Positions 1 through 9,557 of a DNA stretch of 64,000 nucleotides are shown here, in pieces. A model generated the notes under the pieces. That model made no database searches. It saw nothing but the letters and a program-made list of their open reading frames with translations, and was not told the origin of the DNA. Source of the stretch: Pedobacter sp. B4-66 (GTDB lineage Bacteria; Bacteroidota; Bacteroidia; Sphingobacteriales; Sphingobacteriaceae). The position numbers were made by a program, and so were the translations under genes. Position 1 is the first letter of the stretch. Each line of letters starts with the position of its first letter. The stretch spans positions 62,001-126,000 of the forward strand of contig NZ_JAFVME010000004.1 in NCBI RefSeq assembly GCF_018492665.1. Direction: 5' to 3'.

Positions 1-181
1 CTTTGGCATCGGCGCTGTTGCCCATAATTGACACATACAATACTCCTGCTTTTGTATCAGGCAGAACAGATTCGGGAAGATTAATAATACTATCTGTTTC
101 CCAGATTTTTTCCAATTTGTGCTGGGCATTTACACTTAAACCAAGCAACATTGCAAAAACTAAACTTAAATATTTATTCAT
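1..181 (-). CDS. Exported SMP-30/gluconolactonase-like protein, N-terminal fragment
   Basis: The reverse strand from the ATG at 181 reads an open frame that runs off the window at base 1, giving 60 residues. It opens with a clear signal peptide (MNKYLSLVFAMLLGLSVNAQ, cleavage after the Ala-Gln region). Then follows LPESVLPDTKAGVLYVSIMG, a pattern typical of the first strand of SMP-30/gluconolactonase-like beta-propellers exported by Bacteroidota. The family call rests on this short stretch, so it is tentative; the signal peptide is clear. The overlapping plus-strand frame at 3-215 is treated as a shadow. Confidence 0.6.
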   Translation of the reverse strand, partial: MNKYLSLVFAMLLGLSVNAQHKLEKIWETDSIINLPESVLPDTKAGVLYVSIMGNSADAK

Positions 182-359
182 AGCGTTTCCTTTAATTGAG
201 ATACTTTGGCTATGAAATTACATAAAAACCAACAGATTAGGATAAATATTTTTATGCATTCTATTTCATTTTTTACAATACACACTTACAAATCGAGTTT
301 ATTATCTGTTTATTTGTATTTATTAATTTAATACACACACAAATTTAATCTTCTTTGTT

Positions 360-734
360 ATGCTACTTAGCATTTTAAACTCCGTTTTTTGCGTTGCGTT
401 TATACTATTCGCATATGTGAACCTCAATGACAGCGACTCATGGCTGTGGGTACCCATCTATATGGTGGCTTCCATTTGTTGTGGATTTGCCATTTTTGAT
501 CTTTTTTACCCTATCGTATACCTTGTTGCCATATCTTTCTATCTTATTTACGCAATCATACTCTTTTTTGCGAAAGACGGGGTGCGTGACTGGATAATGA
601 AATACCGAAGACCAAGCTTAGTAGAGAGTATGCAGGCTACCAAACCTTATATTGAGAAAACCAGAGAATTCTTTGGTCTTTTAATCATAAGTGGTGCTCT
701 TGCTATCAACTATTTTGCGGCAATCAATTTATAA
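360..734 (+). CDS. TMEM220-family small membrane protein
   Basis: The product has 124 residues and three to four hydrophobic segments (about residues 3-20, 30-48, 50-70 and 105-122). The motif YVNLNDSDSWLWVPIY near residues 20-35 is characteristic of the transmembrane protein 220 family, whose function is unknown. It starts at the ATG at 360 and ends 12 bases before eboA, so it is probably the first gene of the ebo operon. The region 182-359 upstream is A+T-rich and shows no gene. Homologues are often seen beside ebo genes in Bacteroidota, but that statement is recalled and not shown here. Confidence 0.75.
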   Translation: MLLSILNSVFCVAFILFAYVNLNDSDSWLWVPIYMVASICCGFAIFDLFYPIVYLVAISFYLIYAIILFFAKDGVRDWIMKYRRPSLVESMQATKPYIEKTREFFGLLIISGALAINYFAAINL

Positions 735-746
735 AAAAAGAACATC

Positions 747-1457
747 ATGCTTTTGATAGATATAGAAGGGATAAAAAGCCTTAATGATCTTTTTCTTCAA
801 ATCATTAAACAAAACCTTAGCAGCGATGCTTTGCAATGGCTGGAAACTAAAGTTGAATTGATTAAAACAGAAGAAAAATCGATACAATTAAACCTTACAT
901 TTTCGCATCTTCCAAGATTGGCTGGCAAACAGCCAATAGTGTTGCAAGCTGAAGACGAAGCAAAGATAGCGCAGCTGCTACCTGGCTTTTCATTAAAAGA
1001 ATGGACCGCTGACAGGTTATCGCGTGTTTGGCTATTGATGCAAGTGCCTAATGAAAATAAAGAGGCTTACATCAAAAAAATAAGTGGCTTATTTATAGGT
1101 TCAGAAATGAACGAGCAAATAGCACTGTATTCGACATTGCCATTTTTAAGCTATGCAGAAGAGTGGGTATCCAGATGTGAAGATGGAATTAGAAGCAATA
1201 TTGGCACCGTACTGGAGGCCATAATGTATCATAATCCTTATCCTGCTCACTTCCTTTCGGAAGGTGCATGGAATCAACTAGTATTGAAAGCATTTTTTAC
1301 AGATAAAGATGTAAATCATATCGTTGGATTAAATGAAAGATCGAACCAGGCGTTAACAGACACGCTAAGTGATTATGTACAAGAGCGTTTAGCTGCCCAT
1401 AGAACCGTTAATCCAGAAATCTACAAATTGATAGAACAAAAAAATCAGACAATATAA
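747..1457 (+). CDS. eboA: EboA-family metabolite traffic protein
   Basis: A 236-residue soluble protein without signal peptide or recognisable catalytic motif. It is assigned as EboA from its size, its helical character and above all its position as first gene of a complete eboA-B-C-D-E-F series. EboA is the least understood member of the cluster, which in cyanobacteria is linked to trafficking of scytonemin precursors and in other bacteria to unknown secreted metabolites. The gene follows the TMEM220 gene by 12 bases and precedes eboB by 10 bases, consistent with one transcript. The biochemical role is unknown. Confidence 0.85.
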   Translation: MLLIDIEGIKSLNDLFLQIIKQNLSSDALQWLETKVELIKTEEKSIQLNLTFSHLPRLAGKQPIVLQAEDEAKIAQLLPGFSLKEWTADRLSRVWLLMQVPNENKEAYIKKISGLFIGSEMNEQIALYSTLPFLSYAEEWVSRCEDGIRSNIGTVLEAIMYHNPYPAHFLSEGAWNQLVLKAFFTDKDVNHIVGLNERSNQALTDTLSDYVQERLAAHRTVNPEIYKLIEQKNQTI

Positions 1458-1467
1458 ATTTTGAATT

Positions 1468-2454
1468 ATGTGCTGTAATGATAATTTTCAGGAAAGAAAT
1501 GAAGGAGAAAAAATTCAAACTTCCCTTGATTTAAATGACATCAGCGGGATGAAATTTTTTGACCCGCATGTTCACATGACCTCTCGTACTACCGATGATT
1601 ACCAGGCTATGGCTGATGCTGGAATTGTTGCATTAATTGAACCAGCCTTTTGGCTTGGTCAGCCACGTACCGGCGTTGACAGTTTTACAGATTACTATAG
1701 CAGCCTTATTGGTTGGGAAAGATTCAGATCTTCGCAATTCGGTATTAAGCACTATTGCACAATAGGCTTAAACTCTCGTGAGGCTAACAATGAAAAATTA
1801 GCTGAACAAGTAATGGAAGTACTTCCTAATTTCATCTTTAAAGAAGGCGTTGTTGGTATTGGCGAAATTGGTTTTGATGACCAGACTGCTGCCGAAGAAA
1901 AATATTTCCGTTTACAACTGGAGCTTGCAAAAGAATCAGGTTTGCCTGTACAAATTCATACGCCACACAGGGATAAGAAAAAAGGTACTCAACGCAGTAT
2001 GGATATTGCTATTGAACATGGCCTTTCGCCATATTCGGTAATTATAGATCATAACAATGAAGAAACCGTTAAGGAAGTTTTAGACAGAGGTTTCTGGGCA
2101 GCATTTACCATTTATCCTTTTACCAAAATGGGCAATGAACGTATGGTAGAGGTTGTAAAACAATATGGTTCTGAAAGGGTTATGATCAATTCGGCAGCTG
2201 ATTGGGGTATCTCCGACCCACTTGCTGTGCCTAAAACTGCGGCATTAATGAAGAAATCGGGAATTAGTCTTACCGATATTGAGCTGGTAAGTTACCGCAA
2301 TGCGATAACTGCTTTTGCACAAAGCGGACAGATTGATGAGAATGATTTTCTTTCAGTTAAAACCATCGATCAGAGTCAGAAATTTGAGAGTAATTCAATT
2401 TTACGTGGCGGACAGCAACCAAGGGTAGATAAAAACTCTATCATCATCTCCTAA
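1468..2454 (+). CDS. eboB: EboB, TatD-like metal-dependent hydrolase
   Basis: A 328-residue amidohydrolase-superfamily protein. The metal-binding HxH pair is seen in FFDPHVHM (His34, His36). A second metal ligand is in GIGEIGFDD (Glu near residue 132), followed by QIHTPH and IIDHNN, and the late Asp is in NSAADWG. This is the TatD pattern on a TIM barrel. It is about 60 residues longer than typical TatD nucleases. The first 27 residues are poorly structured, and a start at Met28 is possible. In the ebo cluster it is presumed to process a small metabolite rather than DNA; that is inference from context. Confidence 0.88.
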   Translation: MCCNDNFQERNEGEKIQTSLDLNDISGMKFFDPHVHMTSRTTDDYQAMADAGIVALIEPAFWLGQPRTGVDSFTDYYSSLIGWERFRSSQFGIKHYCTIGLNSREANNEKLAEQVMEVLPNFIFKEGVVGIGEIGFDDQTAAEEKYFRLQLELAKESGLPVQIHTPHRDKKKGTQRSMDIAIEHGLSPYSVIIDHNNEETVKEVLDRGFWAAFTIYPFTKMGNERMVEVVKQYGSERVMINSAADWGISDPLAVPKTAALMKKSGISLTDIELVSYRNAITAFAQSGQIDENDFLSVKTIDQSQKFESNSILRGGQQPRVDKNSIIIS

Positions 2455-2466
2455 TAAAAGTTTGAA

Positions 2467-3354
2467 TTGAAAAAATTATTAGGATACATAAGGCTAATGA
2501 GGCCTGCTAATGTGGTTACTTCTGTTGCTGATGTACTTGCTGGTATAGCTATATCGGGTTCTTTTGCTATGTCCACATGGGACAATTTACAGCTACCCGT
2601 TATACTGCTTTGCATTTCAACAATAGGCTTGTACAGTGGAGGGATCATCTTTAATGATGTTTTTGATGCTGACCTGGATAAGGTAGAACGCCCCGAACGC
2701 CCAATCCCAAGTGGATTGATCAGCAAAAAAGCGGCTACTATATTTGGAGCAGTATTCTTCTTTATAGGAATTTCGGCAGCCAACCTGTTTAACACTACAA
2801 CATCTTTATTGGCAGTTGCCATTATGATTGCCTGCCTTACCTATAACAGGTGGGCTAAGCATCATTCTATACTGGGCCCGCTAAACATGGGTTTATGTCG
2901 TGGCTTAAACCTTTTACTAGGGGTAAGCATCATTAGTACACAGGTACAACAATGGTGGTTTTTAGCCATTGTACCTATTATTTACATTGCATCTATTACC
3001 ATGATTAGCAGAGGTGAGGTACATGGCGGAAGTAAAAAGATGCTTTATTTTGCTGCGGTACTTTATGCAATAGTAATTGCCAGCATACTATTTTTTGCAG
3101 TTACACAAGGCGATTTGCCAATTACCCTGGCATTTATTGTCCCATTCGCAATTATGATATTTATACCACTCATAAAAGCGATGCAAAATCCAATAGGTCC
3201 TAATATAGGTAAAGCGGTAAAATCCGGAGTTATTGCCCTAATATTAATGAATGCAGCTTGGGCAAGTGTATTTGCTGACTGGAAAGTAGCCTTATCAATT
3301 GTTATTTTATTACCATTATCAATATTACTAAGTAAGGCTTTCGCTGTTACTTAG
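2467..3354 (+). CDS. eboC: EboC, UbiA-like membrane prenyltransferase
   Basis: A 295-residue protein with about eight to nine hydrophobic segments. The first UbiA aspartate motif is intact as NDVFDADLD (residues 63-71). The second canonical DxxxD motif, expected after residue 170, is not obvious; SRGEVHGG occupies that place. Family members transfer prenyl groups onto aromatic acceptors or head groups in the membrane. The best start is a TTG at 2467, 12 bases after eboB, because the product then begins MKKLLGYIRLMRPAN as usual for the family. The substrate is unknown. Confidence 0.87.
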   Translation: MKKLLGYIRLMRPANVVTSVADVLAGIAISGSFAMSTWDNLQLPVILLCISTIGLYSGGIIFNDVFDADLDKVERPERPIPSGLISKKAATIFGAVFFFIGISAANLFNTTTSLLAVAIMIACLTYNRWAKHHSILGPLNMGLCRGLNLLLGVSIISTQVQQWWFLAIVPIIYIASITMISRGEVHGGSKKMLYFAAVLYAIVIASILFFAVTQGDLPITLAFIVPFAIMIFIPLIKAMQNPIGPNIGKAVKSGVIALILMNAAWASVFADWKVALSIVILLPLSILLSKAFAVT

Positions 3355-3370
3355 TCAGGAATTTTCAACT

Positions 3371-4549
3371 ATGAGTTATTTAGAACAGTCGTTTAGTGTA
3401 AAATTTGAGTATAAAATATACTTTACCGCTTCGCTATTCGAAACCAGCAATCCCATCTTGGCAAACTTCTTTAAAGAGAAGCCTTCAGAGGCCTTGCGCA
3501 AAATATTTTTCGTACTGGATAAGGGTGTTGCTGATGCTCATCCTGAACTTGTACCTTCAATTAAAGCTTACTTTGAGCAAAATAAAGATTTGCAACTGAT
3601 TAAGGACATCATGATTGTTCCGGGTGGTGAAGCATCAAAAAATGACACTGCACTTTTTGACCAACTGGTTGAGGCCGTGAACGTATATGGTATCGACAGG
3701 CATTCGTACATTGCCGCAATTGGCGGCGGTGCTGTACTTGATCTTGTTGGTTATGCGGCGGCTGTTTCGCACCGCGGCATTAAACACATTCGTATACCAA
3801 CTACTGTACTTTCACAGAACGATTCTGGTATAGGTGTTAAAAATGGCATCAATTACAATGGCAAAAAGAACTTCCTTGGTACTTTTGCTCCACCTTCGGC
3901 GGTATTTAACGACGATAAGTTTCTGCTTACTTTAAGCGATAGAGATTGGCGTTCGGGTATTTCTGAAGCGGTAAAAGTAGCACTGATTAAAGATCCTGAA
4001 TTCTTTTACTGGATTGAAGACAATGCAGCACAATTGGTTGCACGCGATCTGGATACGATGAATTACCTGATTAAACGTTGTGCTCAATTGCATTTAAACC
4101 ACATTGCGGGTGATGATCCATTCGAAACAGGATCAGCCAGACCATTAGATTTTGGTCACTGGAGTGCACATAAACTAGAGCAACTAAGTAACTTCAGTGT
4201 TTTACATGGAGAAGCTGTAGCAATGGGTATTGCTTTAGATAGCACCTATTCTTTCTTAAAAGGAATGTTAACGGAAGAGCAGTTACACCGCATATTAAAT
4301 GTAATGGTTCATCTATCTTTTGATATTTCTAATCCATTTATCCAGATTAACGATACTGAATCTCCAATACTTCGCGGTCTTGCAGAATTTCAGGAGCATC
4401 TTGGGGGTAAGCTTACCATTACCCTGCTTACCGATTTAGGTACAGGAAAAGAGGTACACGAAATGGACCATCAGTTATTGATAGAAGCAAGTAATTATGT
4501 TTTAAACTTTACCAGAACACATGCTGGTTTACCTATAAGCAGTCACTAA
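3371..4549 (+). CDS. eboD: EboD, 3-dehydroquinate-synthase-like cyclase
   Basis: A 392-residue sugar phosphate cyclase homologue. It carries the NAD-binding signatures PGGE (84-87) and GGGAVLDLVGYAA (118-130). Metal ligands are recognisable as Glu in SGISEAVKVALIKD, His in DFGHWSAHKLE and His in LHGEAVAMG. Classical AroB makes dehydroquinate; EboD proteins form a separate clade tied to the ebo cluster and probably use another phosphorylated sugar. It ends two bases before eboE, so translation is likely coupled. Whether it has true DHQ synthase activity cannot be told from sequence alone. Confidence 0.9.
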   Translation: MSYLEQSFSVKFEYKIYFTASLFETSNPILANFFKEKPSEALRKIFFVLDKGVADAHPELVPSIKAYFEQNKDLQLIKDIMIVPGGEASKNDTALFDQLVEAVNVYGIDRHSYIAAIGGGAVLDLVGYAAAVSHRGIKHIRIPTTVLSQNDSGIGVKNGINYNGKKNFLGTFAPPSAVFNDDKFLLTLSDRDWRSGISEAVKVALIKDPEFFYWIEDNAAQLVARDLDTMNYLIKRCAQLHLNHIAGDDPFETGSARPLDFGHWSAHKLEQLSNFSVLHGEAVAMGIALDSTYSFLKGMLTEEQLHRILNVMVHLSFDISNPFIQINDTESPILRGLAEFQEHLGGKLTITLLTDLGTGKEVHEMDHQLLIEASNYVLNFTRTHAGLPISSH

Positions 4550-4551
4550 AA

Positions 4552-5760
4552 ATGAAAGTAAACACAGGCCATTTAACCTATTGCACAAACATTCATCCGG
4601 GTAAAAACTGGGATGACGATTTTAAAGCACTACAAGAAAATTTCCCGGTTATAAAACAATCTGTTTCGCCAGACCAACCTTTAGGATTGGGGCTTAGATT
4701 GTCTAATGCTTCTAGCCTTGAACTTATCCAGGAAGATACTCTAGCTGAGTTTAAGCAATGGCTTAAAGAGAATGATGCCTATGTTTTTACCATGAACGGT
4801 TTCCCTTACGGGGAATTTCATCGTACTGTGGTTAAAGAAGATGTACACACGCCGGATTGGACAAACGATTCGCGTAAAGAATATACAATCAGACTTTTTA
4901 GAATTCTTGAATCCATATTGCCTGAAGGGATGAATGGTGGAATTTCGACGTCACCACTTAGCTACAGACACTGGTTTAAAACTATTGAGGAATTTATGCA
5001 GGCAAAGTGCACTGCTACCTTAAATGTAGTGGAGGTCATAAAAGAACTGGTTACAATTGGGAAGCAAACAGGTAAAACTATGCACCTTGACCTGGAGCCT
5101 GAACCTGATGGCATTCTTGAAACCGGAAGAGAATTTATAGATTGGTTTGAAGCTGATCTATTGCCTCTGGGTATTCCTGTGATTAAAACTTCATTTAATG
5201 TTTCTGCTGCTGAAGCCGAATCATTAATTAAAAAACACCTTTGCTTGTGTTATGACGTTTGTCATTTTGCAATAGGCTATGAAGCTCATGACGAAGTGTT
5301 AAAAGAGCTCGAAGGAAAAGGCATTAAAGTAGGTAAGATACAAATCAGCGCCGCTTTAAAGGCTAGCCTTGATAAATCGGAGGCCGACAGAGAAATTATA
5401 AAGAACAGCTTCCAGACTTTTAATGAACCAACTTACCTGCATCAGGTTGTAGCTTTGAAAAAAGATGGTGGCCTGATTCGTTATTCGGACCTTACTCCTG
5501 CCCTTGCAGATTTTGAAAATGAAGCAGCAGCACAATGGAGAGCACATTTCCATGTTCCAATATCAATTAAAGAGATCGGATTATTAGAATCTACTCAGGA
5601 TGATATTACTGCTGTTCTTGATCTTCAAAAAAATGCTCCTTTTACTGAGCACCTTGAAGTAGAAACCTATACGTGGGAAGTACTTCCTGAACAATTAAAA
5701 ATACCGATCGCCCAATCTATCAGCAATGAATTAAACTGGGTAATTAAAACAAATATATAA
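4552..5760 (+). CDS. eboE: EboE, xylose-isomerase-like TIM barrel protein
   Basis: A 402-residue protein of the xylose isomerase-like superfamily, called EboE from its order and motifs. The N-terminus (HLTYCTNIHPG) is a common EboE signature. The presumed metal-binding glutamate and histidine motifs are HLDLEPEPDG and LCYDVCHFAIGYE. The C-terminal part contains YLHQVVALKKDGG and HFHVPI, where further ligands fall. It starts two bases after eboD and ends one base before eboF. The reaction is unknown; a sugar or cyclitol isomerase or epimerase acting with EboD is a reasonable inference. Confidence 0.87.
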   Translation: MKVNTGHLTYCTNIHPGKNWDDDFKALQENFPVIKQSVSPDQPLGLGLRLSNASSLELIQEDTLAEFKQWLKENDAYVFTMNGFPYGEFHRTVVKEDVHTPDWTNDSRKEYTIRLFRILESILPEGMNGGISTSPLSYRHWFKTIEEFMQAKCTATLNVVEVIKELVTIGKQTGKTMHLDLEPEPDGILETGREFIDWFEADLLPLGIPVIKTSFNVSAAEAESLIKKHLCLCYDVCHFAIGYEAHDEVLKELEGKGIKVGKIQISAALKASLDKSEADREIIKNSFQTFNEPTYLHQVVALKKDGGLIRYSDLTPALADFENEAAAQWRAHFHVPISIKEIGLLESTQDDITAVLDLQKNAPFTEHLEVETYTWEVLPEQLKIPIAQSISNELNWVIKTNI

Positions 5761-5761
5761 G

Positions 5762-7114
5762 ATGAAGAAGACTGTAGTAATAGATGTTGTTGGCTTATCC
5801 TCAAACCTTATTGGCAAGCATACTCCTTTTTTAGAGCGATACATAAAAGATAAAAACCTTGGTGCAATAGCTCCAATGCTACCAGCAGTAACTACTAGTG
5901 TACAATCAACTTATTTAACAGGAAAACAACCGACAGAACATGGCGTAGTTGGAAACGGATGGTATGACCAAATCGATTCCGAGATCAAGTTCTGGAAACA
6001 ATCAAACAAATTGGTTCTTGCAGAGAAAATCTGGGACAAGGGTAAAAAGGAAGATCCTAATTTTACCTGCGCCAATATGTTCTGGTGGTACAACATGTAT
6101 TCGAATGCTGATTACAGCGTAACCCCTCGCCCCAACTATTTGGCTGATGGCAGAAAGCTTCCTGATTGCTACTCGGAACCAGCCGAACTGCGCGATATTT
6201 TACAAGAGAAATTAGGTCAGTTCCCTCTATTCCAATTTTGGGGACCTGGTGCAAATATAAAATCGAGCCGCTGGATTGCTGACGCCTCTATGATTACTGA
6301 GGATCTTTACAACCCTACGCTTACACTTATCTATTTACCACATCTTGATTATTGCTTACAGAAGTTCGGCAATGACTTTAGCAAAATCAGCAAAGAACTT
6401 GGTGAGGTGGATGAATTAGTAAAGGATTTGGTTACGTTTTATGAAAAGAAAGGTGCCAACATTATTATCCTTTCTGAATATGGTATCGTTCCGGTAAGTA
6501 AACCTGTCCATATCAACAGAGTGTTCAGAGAGAATGGATTATTACAGATTCGTGTAGAGCGAGGTTTGGAGCTTCTGGATGCAGGTGCTTCTAAAGCATT
6601 TGTGGTATCAGATCATCAAGTTGCTCACGTTTATATCAATGATCCATCAGTAACTGATCAGGTAAAAGCCATTCTTGAAAAAACTCCTGGCATCGCCATG
6701 ATTTTAGATAAAGAAGGTAAAAAGAAATATGGAATGGATCATGAAAGGGCTGGTGACTTTGTATTAGTTGCTGAACCGGAAAGTTGGTTTACTTATTACT
6801 TCTGGCTTGATGATGCTAAAGCTCCTGATTATGCCAGATGTGTAGATATTCATAAAAAACCGGGATATGATCCTGTAGAAATGTTTATGTCTTCGAAACC
6901 ACGTGCCGCTTATAAACTACTAAGGAAAAAGGCTGGCTTCCGCTATGTAATGGATGTTATTCCACTGGATGCGACTTTGGTGAAAGGGTCACATGGAAGT
7001 ATCAATACGCCTGCAGAGTTTCATCCGGTTTTAATTACGGATCAAAAACTAAACGAGGGCAATGTACAGCCTACAGAGATTCATGATCTAATTTGGAAAG
7101 CGCTAAAAGGATAA
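5762..7114 (+). CDS. eboF: EboF, alkaline-phosphatase-superfamily phosphodiesterase
   Basis: A 450-residue cytosolic-looking protein of the nucleotide pyrophosphatase/phosphodiesterase branch of the alkaline phosphatase superfamily. Metal and nucleophile motifs are VIDVVGLS (Asp8), TTSVQSTYLTG, LPHLDYCLQKFG, SEYG in place of the usual SDHG, and KGSHGS near the C-terminus. The Glu-Tyr in place of Asp-His is worth noting, though EboF homologues may share it. It closes the ebo operon. No strong terminator is visible in the 73 bases before the phospholipase gene, so some read-through is possible. Confidence 0.87.
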   Translation: MKKTVVIDVVGLSSNLIGKHTPFLERYIKDKNLGAIAPMLPAVTTSVQSTYLTGKQPTEHGVVGNGWYDQIDSEIKFWKQSNKLVLAEKIWDKGKKEDPNFTCANMFWWYNMYSNADYSVTPRPNYLADGRKLPDCYSEPAELRDILQEKLGQFPLFQFWGPGANIKSSRWIADASMITEDLYNPTLTLIYLPHLDYCLQKFGNDFSKISKELGEVDELVKDLVTFYEKKGANIIILSEYGIVPVSKPVHINRVFRENGLLQIRVERGLELLDAGASKAFVVSDHQVAHVYINDPSVTDQVKAILEKTPGIAMILDKEGKKKYGMDHERAGDFVLVAEPESWFTYYFWLDDAKAPDYARCVDIHKKPGYDPVEMFMSSKPRAAYKLLRKKAGFRYVMDVIPLDATLVKGSHGSINTPAEFHPVLITDQKLNEGNVQPTEIHDLIWKALKG

Positions 7115-7148
7115 CCCTATAGCATTACCAACTTATTTCTATTCTTAT

Positions 7149-7156
7149 TACATTTG
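7149..7156 (+). promoter_or_regulatory. Bacteroidota -7 element for phospholipase C
   Basis: TACATTTG matches the Bacteroidota primary sigma consensus TAnnTTTG and lies 31 bases before the ATG at 7188. A clear -33 TTTG is not seen. The leader contains GGTTCA at 7157-7162 and TGAACC shortly before the start codon, which could pair near the ribosome-binding region. It suggests the phospholipase is transcribed separately from the ebo genes. Confidence 0.5.
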
Positions 7157-7187
7157 GTTCAAGCACACTTAATACAAATGAACCACT

Positions 7188-9539
7188 ATGGACTCAAGAA
7201 GAGACTTTATTAAAAAAGCTGCGCTATTGTCTGGAGCAGTAGGATTACCAAATGTAATTCCTATGTCCATTCAAAAAGCAATGGCGATTGAAGCAGATCC
7301 CGGATCTACCTTTCACGATGCAGAGCATATTGTAATCCTAATGCAGGAGAACCGCTCATTTGATCATATGTTTGGTAAACTTAAAGGTGTTCGTGGCTTT
7401 AATGACCCAAGGGCTTTTACACTTCCTGATAAAGATAAAGTTTGGCTACAAAAAGATAATGAAGGTAAAACCTATGCCCCATTTCATGTAGACATTAATA
7501 AAACCAAAATTACCTGGCAAGGTGGACTCCCTCACTCCTGGTCGGACCAGCTTGCTGCCCGAAACAATGGTAGATATGATAAATGGGTACCCGTAAAATC
7601 ACTGATGTCGTTAGGATATTATGATAGAACAGACATCCCATTTTATTATTCTATGGCTGAAGCTTTCACGATTTGCGACCACAACTTCTGCTCATCGCTA
7701 ACCGGTACTACTCCTAACAGATTATTCTTCTGGACAGGAAACATACGTCGGGAACTAAACGGAACTTCAATAGCAGCTGTTAACAATTCTCAGGCTGAAT
7801 CCAGAGACAATGCTTTTGTAGATTGGGATACTTTCCCGGAGGTATTAGAAGACAATGGAATCGATTGGAAAATTTACCAAAATGAAATCTGGACGGCCAA
7901 TTTGCAAGGCGATAACGTAGACGACTGGTTAGGCAATTATGGCGATAATGCCATTGAGTATGTAAAACGCTACAATGTTAAACTTGCGGCCTATTTTAGG
8001 AAGAATGGGGATTCTACAAGTAAACCTCCACTTACTGCCGCTCAGGTAACAGAGAAATACAATCAACTATCTACTCGTGAAAAGAATTTAATAGACAAAG
8101 CATTTGCAAGCAACATCAATGCACCGTTTAATTACCTGGAACTTGCTCCTTATACCTTTACAAATGACGAGGGAAAAGAAGAGACTGTAAGCATTCCTAA
8201 AAACGATATATTTTACCAATTCCGATCTGATGTGGATAGTGGCAAGCTCCCTACCGTTTCATGGTTGGTAGCTCCGCAGAGATTCTCAGATCATACAAGT
8301 TCTCCGCTGTATGGAACATGGTATGTTTCTGAAGCGCTTGACATTTTAACAAAGAATCCTGAGGTATGGAAAAAGACCGTGTTTATTCTTACTTATGATG
8401 AAAATGATGGCTACTTTGATCACATACCTCCATATGTAGTTCCAAAGCCTAATGATCCATCAAGTGGTAAAGTTTCTACAGGAATTTCTGTTGATGCAGA
8501 TTACGAATTTAAAAAGGATAGTCCAATCGGTTTAGGCTATCGAGTACCGATGATTATTGCATCACCATGGAGCAAAGGCGGCTATGTAAACTCTCAGGTT
8601 TTTGATCATACGTCATCATTGATGTTTTTAGAAAATCTACTTAGTAAAAAAACAGGGAAGAAAATCCGAAGCAATAAGATTAGCAGTTGGAGAAGAACAA
8701 TTTGTGGCGACCTTACATCAGCATTCAGACCATCAGTTGGAGCTTCATCCATTGTACCAACGCCTTTAAAAAGAGAACAGGTAGTAACCAATATTCAAAA
8801 CGCAAAAAACAAACCTGCACAAGTTAAACCAAATCCTTTATCGAAAGCTGAAATAGCCTCGGGAGCCTATTTACCTCAACAGGAACGTGGAACCAGCAAA
8901 GCTTGTGCTTTACCATATCAGTTATTCGCAGAATGTAATCTGGATAGTTCGAAAACTAAGGTTGAACTTCAGCTAGAGGCTGGCAAAGGTAATTTCGGTC
9001 AAAAAATAGCGCCTACAGGCGCCCCATTTAATGTTTACACAACCAATCTATATAATGGACAGCCTGGAAAAACATGGGCTTATGCAGTAACTAATGGGGA
9101 TAAAATTACTGACAATTTAATGTTGAAGAACTTTGGGGACGGACAATACAATTTATGTATAAGTGCTCCCAATGGATTTTTTAGAGAATTTAAGGGCGAC
9201 AAAAATGACCCTGCTTTAAAAGTTAACAGCAAATATGAAGTCAAAGGATTTTTAAGTAAAAAGCCAAGTGGCAACATTGAACTTATTCTCGAAAACGAAG
9301 GTGACCAGGATTTAAAAATAAACATTATCGATAATGCTTACAAAAGCGATAATGGTAAATCACTATCCTTAAACGCCAAAAACAAAAAAGCATTGATTAT
9401 TGACCTCCAAAGAAGTTCCGGATGGTATGATTTCACTGTTAAAGTAGATGGCGCCAGCTCATTTTCTAAGCAATATGCCGGTCATGTTGAAACTGGTGAA
9501 GATTCGATAACAGATCCATACATGGGTGGGGTGGTTTAA
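7188..9539 (+). CDS. Tat-exported phosphocholine-type phospholipase C
   Basis: A 783-residue member of the bacterial phospholipase C/acid phosphatase (phosphoesterase) family, which hydrolyses phosphatidylcholine or sphingomyelin outside the cytoplasm. The N-terminus has a twin-arginine signal (SRRDFIKK at residues 3-10) with a weakly hydrophobic stretch ending near Ala32. The catalytic metal motif ILMQENRSFDHMFG lies at about residues 50-63, and TYDENDGYFDH near 400. The last 200 residues contain the two beta-sandwich repeats (DUF756 type) usual for the family. Its length is slightly above the usual 690-750. It follows the ebo operon, and a functional link to it is unproven. Confidence 0.92.
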   Translation: MDSRRDFIKKAALLSGAVGLPNVIPMSIQKAMAIEADPGSTFHDAEHIVILMQENRSFDHMFGKLKGVRGFNDPRAFTLPDKDKVWLQKDNEGKTYAPFHVDINKTKITWQGGLPHSWSDQLAARNNGRYDKWVPVKSLMSLGYYDRTDIPFYYSMAEAFTICDHNFCSSLTGTTPNRLFFWTGNIRRELNGTSIAAVNNSQAESRDNAFVDWDTFPEVLEDNGIDWKIYQNEIWTANLQGDNVDDWLGNYGDNAIEYVKRYNVKLAAYFRKNGDSTSKPPLTAAQVTEKYNQLSTREKNLIDKAFASNINAPFNYLELAPYTFTNDEGKEETVSIPKNDIFYQFRSDVDSGKLPTVSWLVAPQRFSDHTSSPLYGTWYVSEALDILTKNPEVWKKTVFILTYDENDGYFDHIPPYVVPKPNDPSSGKVSTGISVDADYEFKKDSPIGLGYRVPMIIASPWSKGGYVNSQVFDHTSSLMFLENLLSKKTGKKIRSNKISSWRRTICGDLTSAFRPSVGASSIVPTPLKREQVVTNIQNAKNKPAQVKPNPLSKAEIASGAYLPQQERGTSKACALPYQLFAECNLDSSKTKVELQLEAGKGNFGQKIAPTGAPFNVYTTNLYNGQPGKTWAYAVTNGDKITDNLMLKNFGDGQYNLCISAPNGFFREFKGDKNDPALKVNSKYEVKGFLSKKPSGNIELILENEGDQDLKINIIDNAYKSDNGKSLSLNAKNKKALIIDLQRSSGWYDFTVKVDGASSFSKQYAGHVETGEDSITDPYMGGVV

Positions 9540-9557
9540 ACCTCCCCCATTTTTTCT
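9528..9557. terminator. Shared convergent terminator covering both stop codons
   Basis: GGGG-T-GGTTT/AAACC-T-CCCC forms a near-perfect hairpin at 9528-9547, followed on the plus strand by a run of T at 9550-9555. The central TTTAAA holds the plus-strand TAA (9537-9539) and the minus-strand TAA (9538-9536), so the stop codons of the two convergent genes overlap inside the hairpin. Confidence 0.75.

Noticed and set aside
3..215. Plus-strand frame at the left edge
   Set aside because: It lies opposite a minus-strand frame with a clear signal peptide and has no coding character of its own.
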